Assembly (NCBI GenBank): GCA_052146815.1
Contig: JBKQMG010000040.1
Location: forward strand, 1-64,000
Length of the DNA: 64,000 bases
Direction of reading: 5' to 3'
Source: DATJZH01 sp052146815
Lineage (GTDB): Bacteria; Actinomycetota; Actinomycetes; Streptosporangiales; Streptosporangiaceae
Positions 46,852 to 55,424 of the stretch are shown here, one piece after another. Numbering within the stretch: position 1 is the stretch's first letter; every line of letters starts with the position of its first letter. Position numbers and translations under genes: made by a program. The notes beneath the pieces are model-generated. The model had not been told where the DNA came from. It searched no databases and saw nothing but the letters and a program-made list of their open reading frames with translations.

Positions 46852-47906
46852 GACAGGTCCGGCTGGCCGACCGCGGCGGGCTGCGCCGCGGTGCTCGCGG
46901 CGGCGGCCGCGCTGGTCTCGGGGCCCGTGATCGTGCCGCGGTCACGCAGCGAGAACAGCATGAGCAGGGCAGTGATCCAGATCAGCACGGATCCGGTGAC
47001 ATGCACCCAGACCAGGCCGGCCGGCAGGCCGCTGAAGTACTGGCTGTAGCCGATGCTGCCCTGCGCAATGACCAGAACCAGCAGCAGGGTCCCGAGGCGG
47101 CCGGCCCGGCGCGGGGCATCGGTGAGCCGCAGGCAGAGCGCCAGGGCCACGACGAGACCCGCGAGCAGCCAGCCGATATCGGCATGCAGCTGGGTGACGC
47201 CGGTGAGGGGGAGGTGATAACGGGGCGCTGACCGGGCCCCGGCCAGCGGGCCGGTCCCGGTGACCACGGTCCCCGCGGCCAGCATCAGGGCTACCACCGC
47301 GACGACGACGCGGCCGAGCAGCCTGACCTCGGGCCGGACCAGCGGCCGGGAGGGCGCCCGGCTCTCGCCGCATCGCACGTACAGCGCGACGGCCGCGGCC
47401 ACCAGGGCCATGGACGCCAGGAAGTGGACAGAGACCCAGGCCGGGTTGAGCTTGGTCAGCACCACGATTCCGCCGAGGGCGGCCTGCACGACGATCGTGG
47501 CCGGCTGGGCCGAGGCCAGCCAGACGATGTCGCGGCGCCGCCGGCCGCCATCGCGGAACCGCCAGCCGGCGACGCAGACCAGGACGGCTACCAGGAAGAT
47601 CGCTACCGTCACGAGCCTGTTGCCGAACTCGACCCACCGGTGGATCAGCGGGTCGCCGGAGGTACCGCTGGCGGCCAGGCTGTGCGCGGTGCACTGCGGC
47701 CAGTCCGGGCAGCCGAGGCCCGACTGGCTCAGCCGGACCGCGGCGCCGGTCATGATGATTCCCGCCGAGGTGACGATGCCCGCTATGGCGATCCGGCGCA
47801 TCATGGCGGGGGAGGGCGCGAGGAGCACGTTCGCCCACCGCCGGCCCGTCTGGCGCATCTCCGCCGACGGGACGCCGGCACCTGGCGCGGCTGTATCTGC
47901 TGGCAC
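46842..47906 (-). CDS. ctaA: Heme A synthase (COX15/CtaA)
   Basis: 354 residues with eight membrane helices. It oxidises heme O to heme A for aa3-type oxidases. Landmarks are RLSQSGLGCPDWPQC near the start and IHRWVEFGNRLVTVAI with a heme-contact His, plus later His residues at helix ends (SVHFLASM, QLHADIGWLL, VHVTGSVL). I chose GTG 47906 because residues before it are Arg-rich without similarity. The 3' end overlaps the kinase frame. The ctaB gene is not in the window. Confidence 0.92.
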   Translation of the reverse strand: MPADTAAPGAGVPSAEMRQTGRRWANVLLAPSPAMMRRIAIAGIVTSAGIIMTGAAVRLSQSGLGCPDWPQCTAHSLAASGTSGDPLIHRWVEFGNRLVTVAIFLVAVLVCVAGWRFRDGGRRRRDIVWLASAQPATIVVQAALGGIVVLTKLNPAWVSVHFLASMALVAAAVALYVRCGESRAPSRPLVRPEVRLLGRVVVAVVALMLAAGTVVTGTGPLAGARSAPRYHLPLTGVTQLHADIGWLLAGLVVALALCLRLTDAPRRAGRLGTLLLVLVIAQGSIGYSQYFSGLPAGLVWVHVTGSVLIWITALLMLFSLRDRGTITGPETSAAAAASTAAQPAAVGQPDLSSR

Positions 47907-47970
47907 GGGTCCATCGTAGGAGCCCTGCCGCCCGCCAGGCACCCGGGCTCTTCGAACTGCTTTCGGGCCG

Positions 47971-48897
47971 CTACGACGCCGGCGGCGGAAGATCCTCGGG
48001 CTGCGCCGCGTGATCGCCGCCCGCACCGCCGCGGGCCGCCCCGGCGCAGGCGACGATCACGCAGCCGATCGCCGCCCATTCCCGCACGGCCAGCGTCTCA
48101 CCGAGAAGGAGCAGGCCCACCAGCGCCGCCACGGCCGGCTCCAGGCTCATCCAGATGCCGAACACCCGCGCTGGGATGCGGCGCAGCGTCTCCAGCTCCA
48201 GCCGGTAGGGAATCACCGAGGACAGCAGCCCGACCGCGACACCGGTAATCAGGACGCCGGGGCGCAGCAGCGCGGCGCCGCTGGCGGCCAGCGCCGGCGG
48301 GGAGACCAGTACCGCTGCGACGATCATGGCGATCACCAGCCCGGACGAGCCGGCGAACCGCCGGCCGGTCGCCCGGCTGAGCAGGATGTAAGCCGCCCAG
48401 GACGCGGCGGCGATCAGGGCGCAGACAATCCCGACCGCGACAGTGCTAGTCCCGGCGTAGTGCGGCGCGGACGGCGCCGCCCGGGTGCCGCCGCGCGCCA
48501 GGAGCAGGACACCGGCGGCGGCCAGGGCCACCCAGAGCAGGTCCACCACACGGCGTGAGGAGGCCACGGCGACCGCGAGCGGGCCGAGAAACTCGATCGT
48601 GACCGCGATCCCCAGCGGAATCCGCGCGAAGGCCTGGTAGAAGGCAAAATTCATCACGCCGAGGGTGACGCCGAACGCGAGGACGACTGCCGCATCGCGC
48701 CAGGCCCGGTGCTGCGCCATGGCCCGCACAGCCCGGACCAGCCCGCGCCCGCCGAAAGCGGCCAGCACCAGCGCCGCGGACCACAGCCGCAGCCCCGTCA
48801 GGCCAGCGGGGGCCACCTGCGCGAACGTCCGCCCGGCCAGTCCCGCCCCCAACTGAACCGAGACAATGCCGGTGAGCACCAGCACCGAGGGCGGCAA
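47971..48897 (-). CDS. EamA-family (RhtA-like) metabolite exporter
   Basis: 308 residues with ten membrane helices in two EamA halves. The N-terminal half has GLTGLRLWSAALVLA and GVMNFAFYQAFARIPLGIAV (in two adjoining pieces); the second half has VPY-type IPYRLELETLRRIPARVFGI and SLEPAVAALVGLLLLGE. RhtA relatives export threonine, homoserine or other amino acids. TTG 48897 is the first usable start, but the same frame stays open upstream through five 15-base repeats back to the stop of the permease gene, so the true N-terminus may be longer. Confidence 0.85.
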   Translation of the reverse strand: MPPSVLVLTGIVSVQLGAGLAGRTFAQVAPAGLTGLRLWSAALVLAAFGGRGLVRAVRAMAQHRAWRDAAVVLAFGVTLGVMNFAFYQAFARIPLGIAVTIEFLGPLAVAVASSRRVVDLLWVALAAAGVLLLARGGTRAAPSAPHYAGTSTVAVGIVCALIAAASWAAYILLSRATGRRFAGSSGLVIAMIVAAVLVSPPALAASGAALLRPGVLITGVAVGLLSSVIPYRLELETLRRIPARVFGIWMSLEPAVAALVGLLLLGETLAVREWAAIGCVIVACAGAARGGAGGDHAAQPEDLPPPAS

Positions 48898-48935
48898 GGC
48901 GCCGAGCGCCCCGGCGGCGGTGTGCTCCGGGGCCG

Positions 48936-49010
48936 CCTGGTTCTGCCGGGCCTGGTTCTGCCGGGCCTTGTTCTGCCTGGCACTGAGCTGCCGGGCCCTG
49001 AGCTGCCGCG
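48936..49010 (-). repeat. Five imperfect 15-base tandem repeats
   Basis: Units of CCTGGTTCTGCCGGG (plus strand) at 48936, 48951, 48966, 48981 and 48996, the first two identical and the others diverging. On the minus strand they read as RQNQA/RQNKA/RQLSA/RQLRA units in the frame of the EamA gene. They lie between the permease stop and the annotated TTG. Confidence 0.85.
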
Positions 49011-49023
49011 TGACGCTGACGGC

Positions 49024-49797
49024 CTACTCCCAGCGGAAGAAACGGGCCGCGAGTCCTATCCCGGCCGCGGCCCAGACGACGAGCACGACCAGGTCGCGCA
49101 GCGGCAGCCCGCCGCCGTGCTGCAGTACCGACCGCAGTCCGTCGGACAGCGCGCCGGCGGGCAGCAGCTTCAGGACCGGCTGCACGGACGCCGGGAACTT
49201 GGTGAGCGGGAAGACGATGCCGCCGAGCCCGAGCATGACCAGGTACAGCAGGTTGGCGGCGGCCAGGGTGGCCTCGGCGCGCAGGGTGCCGGCCATCAGC
49301 AGGGCCAGGCCCGCGAAGGCCGCGGTCCCGGCCACGATCAGCAGCAGCGACCACAGGACGCTGTCCGGGAGCCCGCGGGCCGTCCAGCCGAGCGCGAGGC
49401 CCACGATCACGATGACGATGACCTGCAGCAGCTCGATGGCGAGCACCGCGAGCGTCTTGGCCCCGACCAGGCCCTGACGCGACAGCGGCGAGGCGCCGAG
49501 CCGCTTCAGCACGCCGTAGCGGCGCTCGAAACCGGTGCCGATCGCCAGGCTGGTGAAAGCGCTCGACATCACTGCGAGGGCGAGAATGCCGGGCACCACG
49601 AAACCGGTCTTGTCCTTGCCCACGGTGACCAGAGCGACCAGCAGCAGCACCGGGATGATCAGCGTGAGCAGCAGCTGCTCCCCGTTGCGGACCAGGGTGC
49701 GCAGCTCCAGGCCCGCCTGCGCGCCGATCATGCGGTGCATCGGCGCCGCGCCCGGGGCCGGGGCGGGCCAGTCAGCGAACGTCTGGCTCTCGGTCAT
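49024..49797 (-). CDS. ABC-2 type transporter permease
   Basis: 257 residues with six membrane helices (about 35-55, 60-80, 105-130, 140-160, 170-190, 230-250). The helix 2 region GIGTGFERRYGVLKRLGASPL is typical of ABC-2 permeases. It pairs with the ATPase 10 bases upstream. In other actinobacteria a similar pair sits in this ctaA to suf region; the exported substrate is not established. The start is ATG 49797. Confidence 0.88.
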   Translation of the reverse strand: MTESQTFADWPAPAPGAAPMHRMIGAQAGLELRTLVRNGEQLLLTLIIPVLLLVALVTVGKDKTGFVVPGILALAVMSSAFTSLAIGTGFERRYGVLKRLGASPLSRQGLVGAKTLAVLAIELLQVIVIVIVGLALGWTARGLPDSVLWSLLLIVAGTAAFAGLALLMAGTLRAEATLAAANLLYLVMLGLGGIVFPLTKFPASVQPVLKLLPAGALSDGLRSVLQHGGGLPLRDLVVLVVWAAAGIGLAARFFRWE

Positions 49798-49807
49798 GGT
49801 GCCTCGG

Positions 49808-50734
49808 TCATGATCGCAGCTCCCGGCCGGTCAGCTCGAGGAAGACGTCTTCCAGCGTGCGGCTCTCGATCCGCAGGTTCTGGGCCAGCACGCCGTGCTC
49901 GGCGCACCACGCGGTCACGGCCGCGATCAGCCGCGGGTCCACCGGGCCGCGGACTTCGAGCACGTAATGGCCGGCCGGCGACTCCTTGGCGGCGCTGCCG
50001 GCCGGCAGGGCCGCCAGCAGGCTGTCCAGCTCGAGGGCCGGCTCGGCGCGGAACCGCACCTGCCCGGCGGACCCGGTCAGCTCGGCCGGGCTGCCCAGGG
50101 CCACGACCTGCCCGTGGTCCATGATCGCCACGACGTCGGCGAGGCGCTCGGCCTCCTCCATGTAATGCGTGGAGAGGATGACGGCCGTGCCGGCCGTGCG
50201 CAGCGCGGTAATCAGATCCCAGGTCACGTGGCGTGCCTGCGGGTCGAGCCCGGCAGTCGGCTCGTCCAGGAACGCCAGGTCCGGCCGGCCGATCACTGCG
50301 GCGGCCAGGGAGAGCCGCTGCTGCTGGCCACCGGACAGGCGCTTGAACGGCGTACGGGCGCTGGCGGCCAGTCCCAGCCGGTCCAGCAGCAGCTGGGGAT
50401 CGACCGGGCGGGCGTGAAAGCGCGCCATCACCCGCAGGTACTCGCCGGCCCGCGCCGCCGTCGGGATCCCGCCGGACTGCAGCATGACGCCGACCCTCGG
50501 CCGCAGCGCCACGGCGTCGCGCACCGGATCGAGGCCCAGCACCCGGACGGTGCCCGCGTCGGCCCGGCGGTAGCCCTCGCAGATCTCGATGGTCGTGGTC
50601 TTGCCCGCGCCGTTGGGCCCTACGATCGCCGTCACCTGGCCGAGCTCAGCCCGCAGCGACAGGCCGTCCACCGCGGTGGCCGGCCCGTAACGCTTGACCA
50701 GGCCGGTGATGTCGACCGCGGGGGCACTGCTCAC
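49808..50734 (-). CDS. ABC transporter ATP-binding protein
   Basis: 308 residues. Walker A is VGPNGAGKTTTIEI, the signature is RLSGGQQQRLSLAAAV, and Walker B is LAFLDEPTAGLDPQARH. The switch His follows in STHYMEEAERL. The C-terminal 90 residues are the usual extension of ABC-2 ATPases. It works with the permease downstream in an exporter of unknown substrate. The start is GTG 50734. Confidence 0.93.
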   Translation of the reverse strand: MSSAPAVDITGLVKRYGPATAVDGLSLRAELGQVTAIVGPNGAGKTTTIEICEGYRRADAGTVRVLGLDPVRDAVALRPRVGVMLQSGGIPTAARAGEYLRVMARFHARPVDPQLLLDRLGLAASARTPFKRLSGGQQQRLSLAAAVIGRPDLAFLDEPTAGLDPQARHVTWDLITALRTAGTAVILSTHYMEEAERLADVVAIMDHGQVVALGSPAELTGSAGQVRFRAEPALELDSLLAALPAGSAAKESPAGHYVLEVRGPVDPRLIAAVTAWCAEHGVLAQNLRIESRTLEDVFLELTGRELRS

Positions 50735-50803
50735 GCTCGCGAGTCTAGGTGCTGACGCCGGCCCGGCTGGGCGCGGCCTCGGCTGCGGCGGGTCGGGACC
50801 TGA

Positions 50804-52321
50804 TCAGCCGTGGTTCCCGACGAATGCGGCGAGCCGCTCGGCCTGCGCCAGCCTGCTCGCCTCGTGCATGTACATCATGTGTCCTGACTCGTAGTAGGAG
50901 AAGTCGATATTGGCCGCCAGCTCGGCCGGGATCGCCAGCTGAGCGACATCGTGCTCGGCCGCGAAGTACGGGGTAGCCGCGTCGTAGTACCCGCACGCCA
51001 GGTGCACGCGCATCGCCGGGTTAGACCGCATCGCCTCGGCGAGCTTGTCCGCCACGTGCACGTGCATGTTCTCGAACTCCCGGAACGACCACGGACGCAC
51101 CCGCTCGGTGAGGATCTCGTACGGCAGGTCGCTGTGGTAGCCGAGCTCGCCGCGGACGTAATGGTTGAGCGCGGCGGCGTAGGGGCCGGTGATCGCGTCC
51201 ATCGACGGATCGGCGGTCATCATCTCCTGGCCGTAGTCCGCGCTCCAGCCGGTGAACCGCCCGTCGATGCGCCCGGCGGTGCGGCGCTGATCGCGCAGCA
51301 GCTCCGTCAGGAACCGCAGGTGCTCGGGCCGCAGGTTGACCCGGTCCAGGTAATCCGGCGCCAGGCCCGTCAGCGCCGCGAGCTTCGTCACCGCGCCGGC
51401 CCGCTCGGCGGCGGTCAGGCGGGAGCCGCGGGCCAGCACGGCCAGGTAGTCGCGGCCCGCGTAGGTTTCCGCGTCGTCCAGCACCTCGCGCAGCGGGCGC
51501 TCGCCGTGCTTGCCGTGATAGTGCGCGATCGCCGCGTATGTCGGCAGGTAGAGCGCGTACGGGAGGTCGTTGCCCGCACTGAACTCGATGGACCCGAGGT
51601 CAAGGCAGGCGGAAATCAGCATGAGGCCGTTGAGGTACATGCCGCAGCGCTCCTGCAGGTGCCGCGCCAGCCCCGCGGCCCGGACTGTCCCGTAGGACTC
51701 GCCGCACAGGTACTTGGGCGACATCCAGCGGTCGTTGCGAGTCGTCCAGAGCCGGATGACCTCGCCCACTGACTCGATATCCCCGCCGAAGCCGTGGAAG
51801 TCGGCGGATTTCTCGCCCTTGACGGCGCGCGAGTATCCCGTGGAAACAGGGTCGATGAAGACTAGGTCGGAGTGTTTCAGCAGCGTCTGCTGGTTGTCGG
51901 CGAGCGCGTACGGCGGCGGCAGCAGCGCGCCGGCGTCGCCCATGAGCACCCGGCGCGGCCCGAGCAGCCCCAGGTGCAGCCACACGCTTGACGAGCCGGG
52001 ACCGCCGTTGAACGCGAACGTGACCGGCCGGCGCTGCGCCCCGTCGGCCGCCCTGCCCCGGTTAGCGGCGCCGCCGGCCTTGGGCTGGCCGAGCGTGTAG
52101 GCGGTGACGAACACCTCGGCCTTGGCCTGCGCGCCGGCGAACTTGTCGTCGTCGTGCTCCTCTTTGCGCAGCACGACGCGCCCCGCGGTCACGGTGTACC
52201 GCAGCGGCTCGCCGTCGATGGTGAGCACGTGGCGGGTGGTGACGACATCATCCCTGGGCTCCCCGGCGGGGTCCGCGGCCGCGGGCTCCCGGTTCGGGCT
52301 CTGCGCCGGCTCTTCGCTCAT
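50804..52321 (-). CDS. S10 family serine carboxypeptidase-like protein
   Basis: 505 residues with the S10 layout: VTFAFNGGPGSSSVWLHLG for the oxyanion region, LCGESYGTVRAAGL holding the nucleophile Ser, and the C-terminal acid and His in HLACGYYDAATPYF and YYESGHMMYMH. No signal peptide is visible, so it may be cytoplasmic, as for several bacterial S10 members. An acidic/Pro tail precedes residue 30. The start is ATG 52321. Confidence 0.85.
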   Translation of the reverse strand: MSEEPAQSPNREPAAADPAGEPRDDVVTTRHVLTIDGEPLRYTVTAGRVVLRKEEHDDDKFAGAQAKAEVFVTAYTLGQPKAGGAANRGRAADGAQRRPVTFAFNGGPGSSSVWLHLGLLGPRRVLMGDAGALLPPPYALADNQQTLLKHSDLVFIDPVSTGYSRAVKGEKSADFHGFGGDIESVGEVIRLWTTRNDRWMSPKYLCGESYGTVRAAGLARHLQERCGMYLNGLMLISACLDLGSIEFSAGNDLPYALYLPTYAAIAHYHGKHGERPLREVLDDAETYAGRDYLAVLARGSRLTAAERAGAVTKLAALTGLAPDYLDRVNLRPEHLRFLTELLRDQRRTAGRIDGRFTGWSADYGQEMMTADPSMDAITGPYAAALNHYVRGELGYHSDLPYEILTERVRPWSFREFENMHVHVADKLAEAMRSNPAMRVHLACGYYDAATPYFAAEHDVAQLAIPAELAANIDFSYYESGHMMYMHEASRLAQAERLAAFVGNHG

Positions 52322-52435
52322 GACGGGCGAGCATAACCCGCGGCCGGCCTGCGAAGCCGCCGCCCCTGGCCGCTGGCCGCGGCCAGCACCTCGGCCCGCC
52401 CGGCCAGCGCCGCTATCAGGTGACCAGTGCGGTGG

Positions 52436-53215
52436 TCACCGGGCGCGCCCGGAGGCTGCGGCGACGAGGGCGCGGAACAGGCTCGGGTCCTCGCCGGCCT
52501 CCGGATGCCATTGCACCGCGACCACGAACGAGTGCTCGCTCTGATCGAGCTCCACCGCCTCGATCGTGCTGTCAGCGGCCCAGGCCGTGGCCGACAGGCC
52601 CTTGCCCAGCCGGTCGACACCCTGGTGATGGTGGGTGGGCACGACCACCGGCAGGTGGTCGGCGAGATCGGTCCGGCCGAGGATTCCGGCCAGCCTGGTG
52701 CCCGGCGCGACCCTGACCTCGTGCTCGCCGTAGCTGCCCGGCGTGGGGGAGTGCTCGTGATGCCCGACGACGTCGGGCAGGTGCTGGTGCAGGGTGCCGC
52801 CCCTGGCCACGTTGATGAGCTGCATGCCCCGGCAGATCCCGAGCACCGGCAGCCCGAGCGACATCGCCTCGTCGAACAGCGCGGCCTCGGCCTCGTCGCG
52901 CTCATGCGAGCTGAGGCCCGTCACCGCCGCCCGCTCGGCCTCGTACCGGCCGGGATCGATGTCCCCGCCGCCGGAGAGCACCAGCCCGTCAAGCCGGCCG
53001 AGCCCTTCCTGGACCCCGGCTACCGGCGGCAGCAGGACCGGGATCCCGCCCGCCTGCACGACCCGGTCTGCGTACCGGCGCGGGAGCACCATTGCGGCGA
53101 TATCCCAGTGTCCCCACCTGGCCTGCTCGCGGTAGCAGCTGATGCCGATCACCGGGCGCGCGGCGCCGGCGGCGGGAGCCTGTTCCTGCCCGCCGCCTGT
53201 CAGCAATTCGCTCAC
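52436..53215 (-). CDS. Class I amidotransferase, gamma-glutamyl hydrolase (PuuD-like)
   Basis: 259 residues. The catalytic Cys is in LGICRGMQLINVARGG and the His/Glu pair in QWHPEAGED. The opening VIGISCYREQARWGHW and VLSGGGDIDPGRYEAE match gamma-glutamyl-GABA hydrolases. Its expected job is to release glutamate from a gamma-glutamyl product of the cassette. It lies 28 bases after the SDR gene on the same strand. Confidence 0.9.
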   Translation of the reverse strand: MSELLTGGGQEQAPAAGAARPVIGISCYREQARWGHWDIAAMVLPRRYADRVVQAGGIPVLLPPVAGVQEGLGRLDGLVLSGGGDIDPGRYEAERAAVTGLSSHERDEAEAALFDEAMSLGLPVLGICRGMQLINVARGGTLHQHLPDVVGHHEHSPTPGSYGEHEVRVAPGTRLAGILGRTDLADHLPVVVPTHHHQGVDRLGKGLSATAWAADSTIEAVELDQSEHSFVVAVQWHPEAGEDPSLFRALVAAASGRAR

Positions 53216-53243
53216 CAGACCCTCCGCTCTTTCGCCAGCGCGC

Positions 53244-54008
53244 TCACAAGGGTGTCACATAGGCACCGGCGATGCCGCCGTCGACCAGGAAGGACGACGC
53301 GGTGATGAACGAGGAGTCGTCGCTGGCGAGGAACGCGACGGCCGCCGCGATTTCCTCCGGCTCGGCGAAACGGCCCATTGGCACGTGCACCAGCCTGCGC
53401 GCGGCCCGCTCAGGGTCGGCGGCGAAGAGCTCACGCAGCAGCGGGGTACTCACCGGCCCCGGGCACAGCGCATTGACCCGGATGCCCGCACGGGCGAACT
53501 GGACGCCCAGCTCGCGGCTCATCGCCAGGACGCCGCCCTTCGACGCCGTGTAGGAAATCTGGGAGGTGGCGGCCCCGAGGACGGCGACGAACGACGCGGT
53601 GTTGATGATCGAGCCCTTGCCCTGCCGCTGCATGACCGGCAGGACGTACTTGCAGCAGAGGTAGACCGAGGTGAGGTTGATCCGCTGGACCCGCTGCCAC
53701 GCGTCGATTCCGGTCGTGAGGATGGAGTCGTCGTCAGGCGGCGAGATCCCGGCGTTGTTGAAGGCGATATCTACGCGGCCGAACCGGTCGGCGACCTCCG
53801 CGTACAGCTGGCAGACCTGGTCCTCGCTGGCGACATCTGCGGCGATGAACAAGCCGCCGGTCTCGGCCGCGGCGGACTTGCCGGCGGACTCGTCGATATC
53901 GACCGCGACGATCCTCGCCCCCTCGGCGGCCAGCCGGCGCGCGCTGGCCAGGCCGATGCCGCTGCCGGCCCCGGTGATGACCGCGACCCGATCCTGCAAG
54001 CGCTCCAT
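53244..54008 (-). CDS. Short-chain dehydrogenase/reductase
   Basis: 254 residues. The cofactor motif is VITGAGSGIGLASARRL, the NNAG is intact (FNNAGISPPD), and the active site is SYTASKGG with Ser about 14 residues earlier. ALCPGPVSTPLL follows. The Asp after the second strand (VAVDIDESAG) suggests NAD. In this cassette it probably oxidises a gamma-glutamyl amino alcohol to the aldehyde; that role is inferred from neighbours. It lies between the aldehyde dehydrogenase and the amidotransferase, 8 bases from the former. Confidence 0.93.
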   Translation of the reverse strand: MERLQDRVAVITGAGSGIGLASARRLAAEGARIVAVDIDESAGKSAAAETGGLFIAADVASEDQVCQLYAEVADRFGRVDIAFNNAGISPPDDDSILTTGIDAWQRVQRINLTSVYLCCKYVLPVMQRQGKGSIINTASFVAVLGAATSQISYTASKGGVLAMSRELGVQFARAGIRVNALCPGPVSTPLLRELFAADPERAARRLVHVPMGRFAEPEEIAAAVAFLASDDSSFITASSFLVDGGIAGAYVTPL

Positions 54009-54016
54009 CTGGCTCC

Positions 54017-55381
54017 TCAGCCGTCCGTGGCGATGAACACGTTCTTGGTCTCGGTGAAGGCATCGAGGGCATCAGGTCCGAGCTCACGGCCGAGACCTGA
54101 CTGCTTGAACCCGCCGAACGGCGTCCAGTAGCGGACTGACGAGTGGGAGTTCACCGACAGATTGCCGCTCTCGACGGCCCGGGCCACCCGGATCGCCCGC
54201 CCGACATTCTGGGTCCAGATTGACCCGGACAAGCCATAGGGGCTGTCGTTGGCGATGGCCACTGCCTCGGCCTCGTCACGGAACGGCGTGACCGTCACCA
54301 CCGGCCCGAAGACCTCCTCGGTGTAGGCCCGGTCGTCGCGGCTGACCGGCGCGAGCACAGTCGGCGGGAACCAGAATCCCCGTCCTTCCGGTGCCCTGCC
54401 GCGAAACGCCACCGGCGCGCCGGGGGGCACGTACGAGGCGACATGCTCACGGTGCGCGGCCGAGATCAGCGGTCCCATCTCGGTGGCGGGCGCCGCCGGG
54501 TCGCCGACGACCACGCCGCGGACAGCAGGCTCGAGCAGGTCCATGAAACGGTCGAGCACCGAATCCTGCACCAGGATCCTGGACCGCGCGCAGCAGTCCT
54601 GCCCGGCGTTGTCGAAGGCGGCGTACGGCGCCGTCGCCGCGGCCCGCTCGATGTCGGCGTCGGCGAAAACGATGTTGGCGTTCTTGCCGCCGAGCTCCAG
54701 GGTCAGCCGCTTCACCCGGCGCGCGCAGCCCGCCATGATCTCCCGGCCCACCTCCGTGGACCCGGTAAAGACGATCTTGCGTACCTGAGGGTGATCGACC
54801 AGCCGCGTCCCGACGACGCTGCCCTTGCCCGGCAGAACCTGCAGGACGCCCTCGGGCAGCCCCGCCGCGAGCGCCAGCTCGCCGATTCGCATGGCGGTCA
54901 GCGGGGTCATCTCCGCCGGCTTGGCCACTACCGTGTTGCCCGCGGCCAGGGCGGGCGCCATGCCCCAGGCGAAGATGGGCATCGGGAAGTTCCAGGGCAC
55001 GATCAGGCCGACGACTCCGAGCGGCTCGGCGAACGTGACGTTCAGGCCGCCGGCGACAGGTATCTGCCTGCCGGTCAGCCGCTCCGGCGCCGCCGAGTAG
55101 TACAGCAGGACGTCGCAGACGTGCGCGGCCTCCCACTGGGCCTGGCCGATGGGGTGACCCGAGCTGGTGACCTCCAGCCGGGCCAGCTCGTCGGCATGCG
55201 CGTCCACCTCGCCGGCGAACCGCCGCAGCAGCCGGGCCCGGTCGCCGGGCGTCACCTCGCGCCACTCGGCGTGCGCCGCCGCTGCGCGCCCGACCGCGGC
55301 GTCGGTCTCCTCTGCTGAGGTCAGCCTGACCCTGGTCACGCTGGCCTCGGTCGCCGGGTTGACGACCGTGTATTCGGACAT
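54017..55381 (-). CDS. NAD(P)-dependent aldehyde dehydrogenase
   Basis: 454 residues. The catalytic Cys lies in NAGQDCCARSRILVQ, the general base Glu in LELGGKNANIVF, and the cofactor loop in FTGSTEVGREIM. PWNFPMPIFAWGMAPALAAGN marks the substrate entry. It would oxidise the aldehyde from the SDR step to an acid. Start ATG 55381; it lies 44 bases after the ligase gene. Confidence 0.94.
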   Translation of the reverse strand: MSEYTVVNPATEASVTRVRLTSAEETDAAVGRAAAAHAEWREVTPGDRARLLRRFAGEVDAHADELARLEVTSSGHPIGQAQWEAAHVCDVLLYYSAAPERLTGRQIPVAGGLNVTFAEPLGVVGLIVPWNFPMPIFAWGMAPALAAGNTVVAKPAEMTPLTAMRIGELALAAGLPEGVLQVLPGKGSVVGTRLVDHPQVRKIVFTGSTEVGREIMAGCARRVKRLTLELGGKNANIVFADADIERAAATAPYAAFDNAGQDCCARSRILVQDSVLDRFMDLLEPAVRGVVVGDPAAPATEMGPLISAAHREHVASYVPPGAPVAFRGRAPEGRGFWFPPTVLAPVSRDDRAYTEEVFGPVVTVTPFRDEAEAVAIANDSPYGLSGSIWTQNVGRAIRVARAVESGNLSVNSHSSVRYWTPFGGFKQSGLGRELGPDALDAFTETKNVFIATDG

Positions 55382-55424
55382 GCGCTATCCCGCCCTTGCC
55401 TGGTCCGGCCTCGCCGCCGGGCCG

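Noticed and set aside
48010..48558. Plus-strand frame opposite the EamA gene
   Set aside because: Hydrophilic Arg/Gly/Ala-rich composition mirrors the membrane protein on the other strand.
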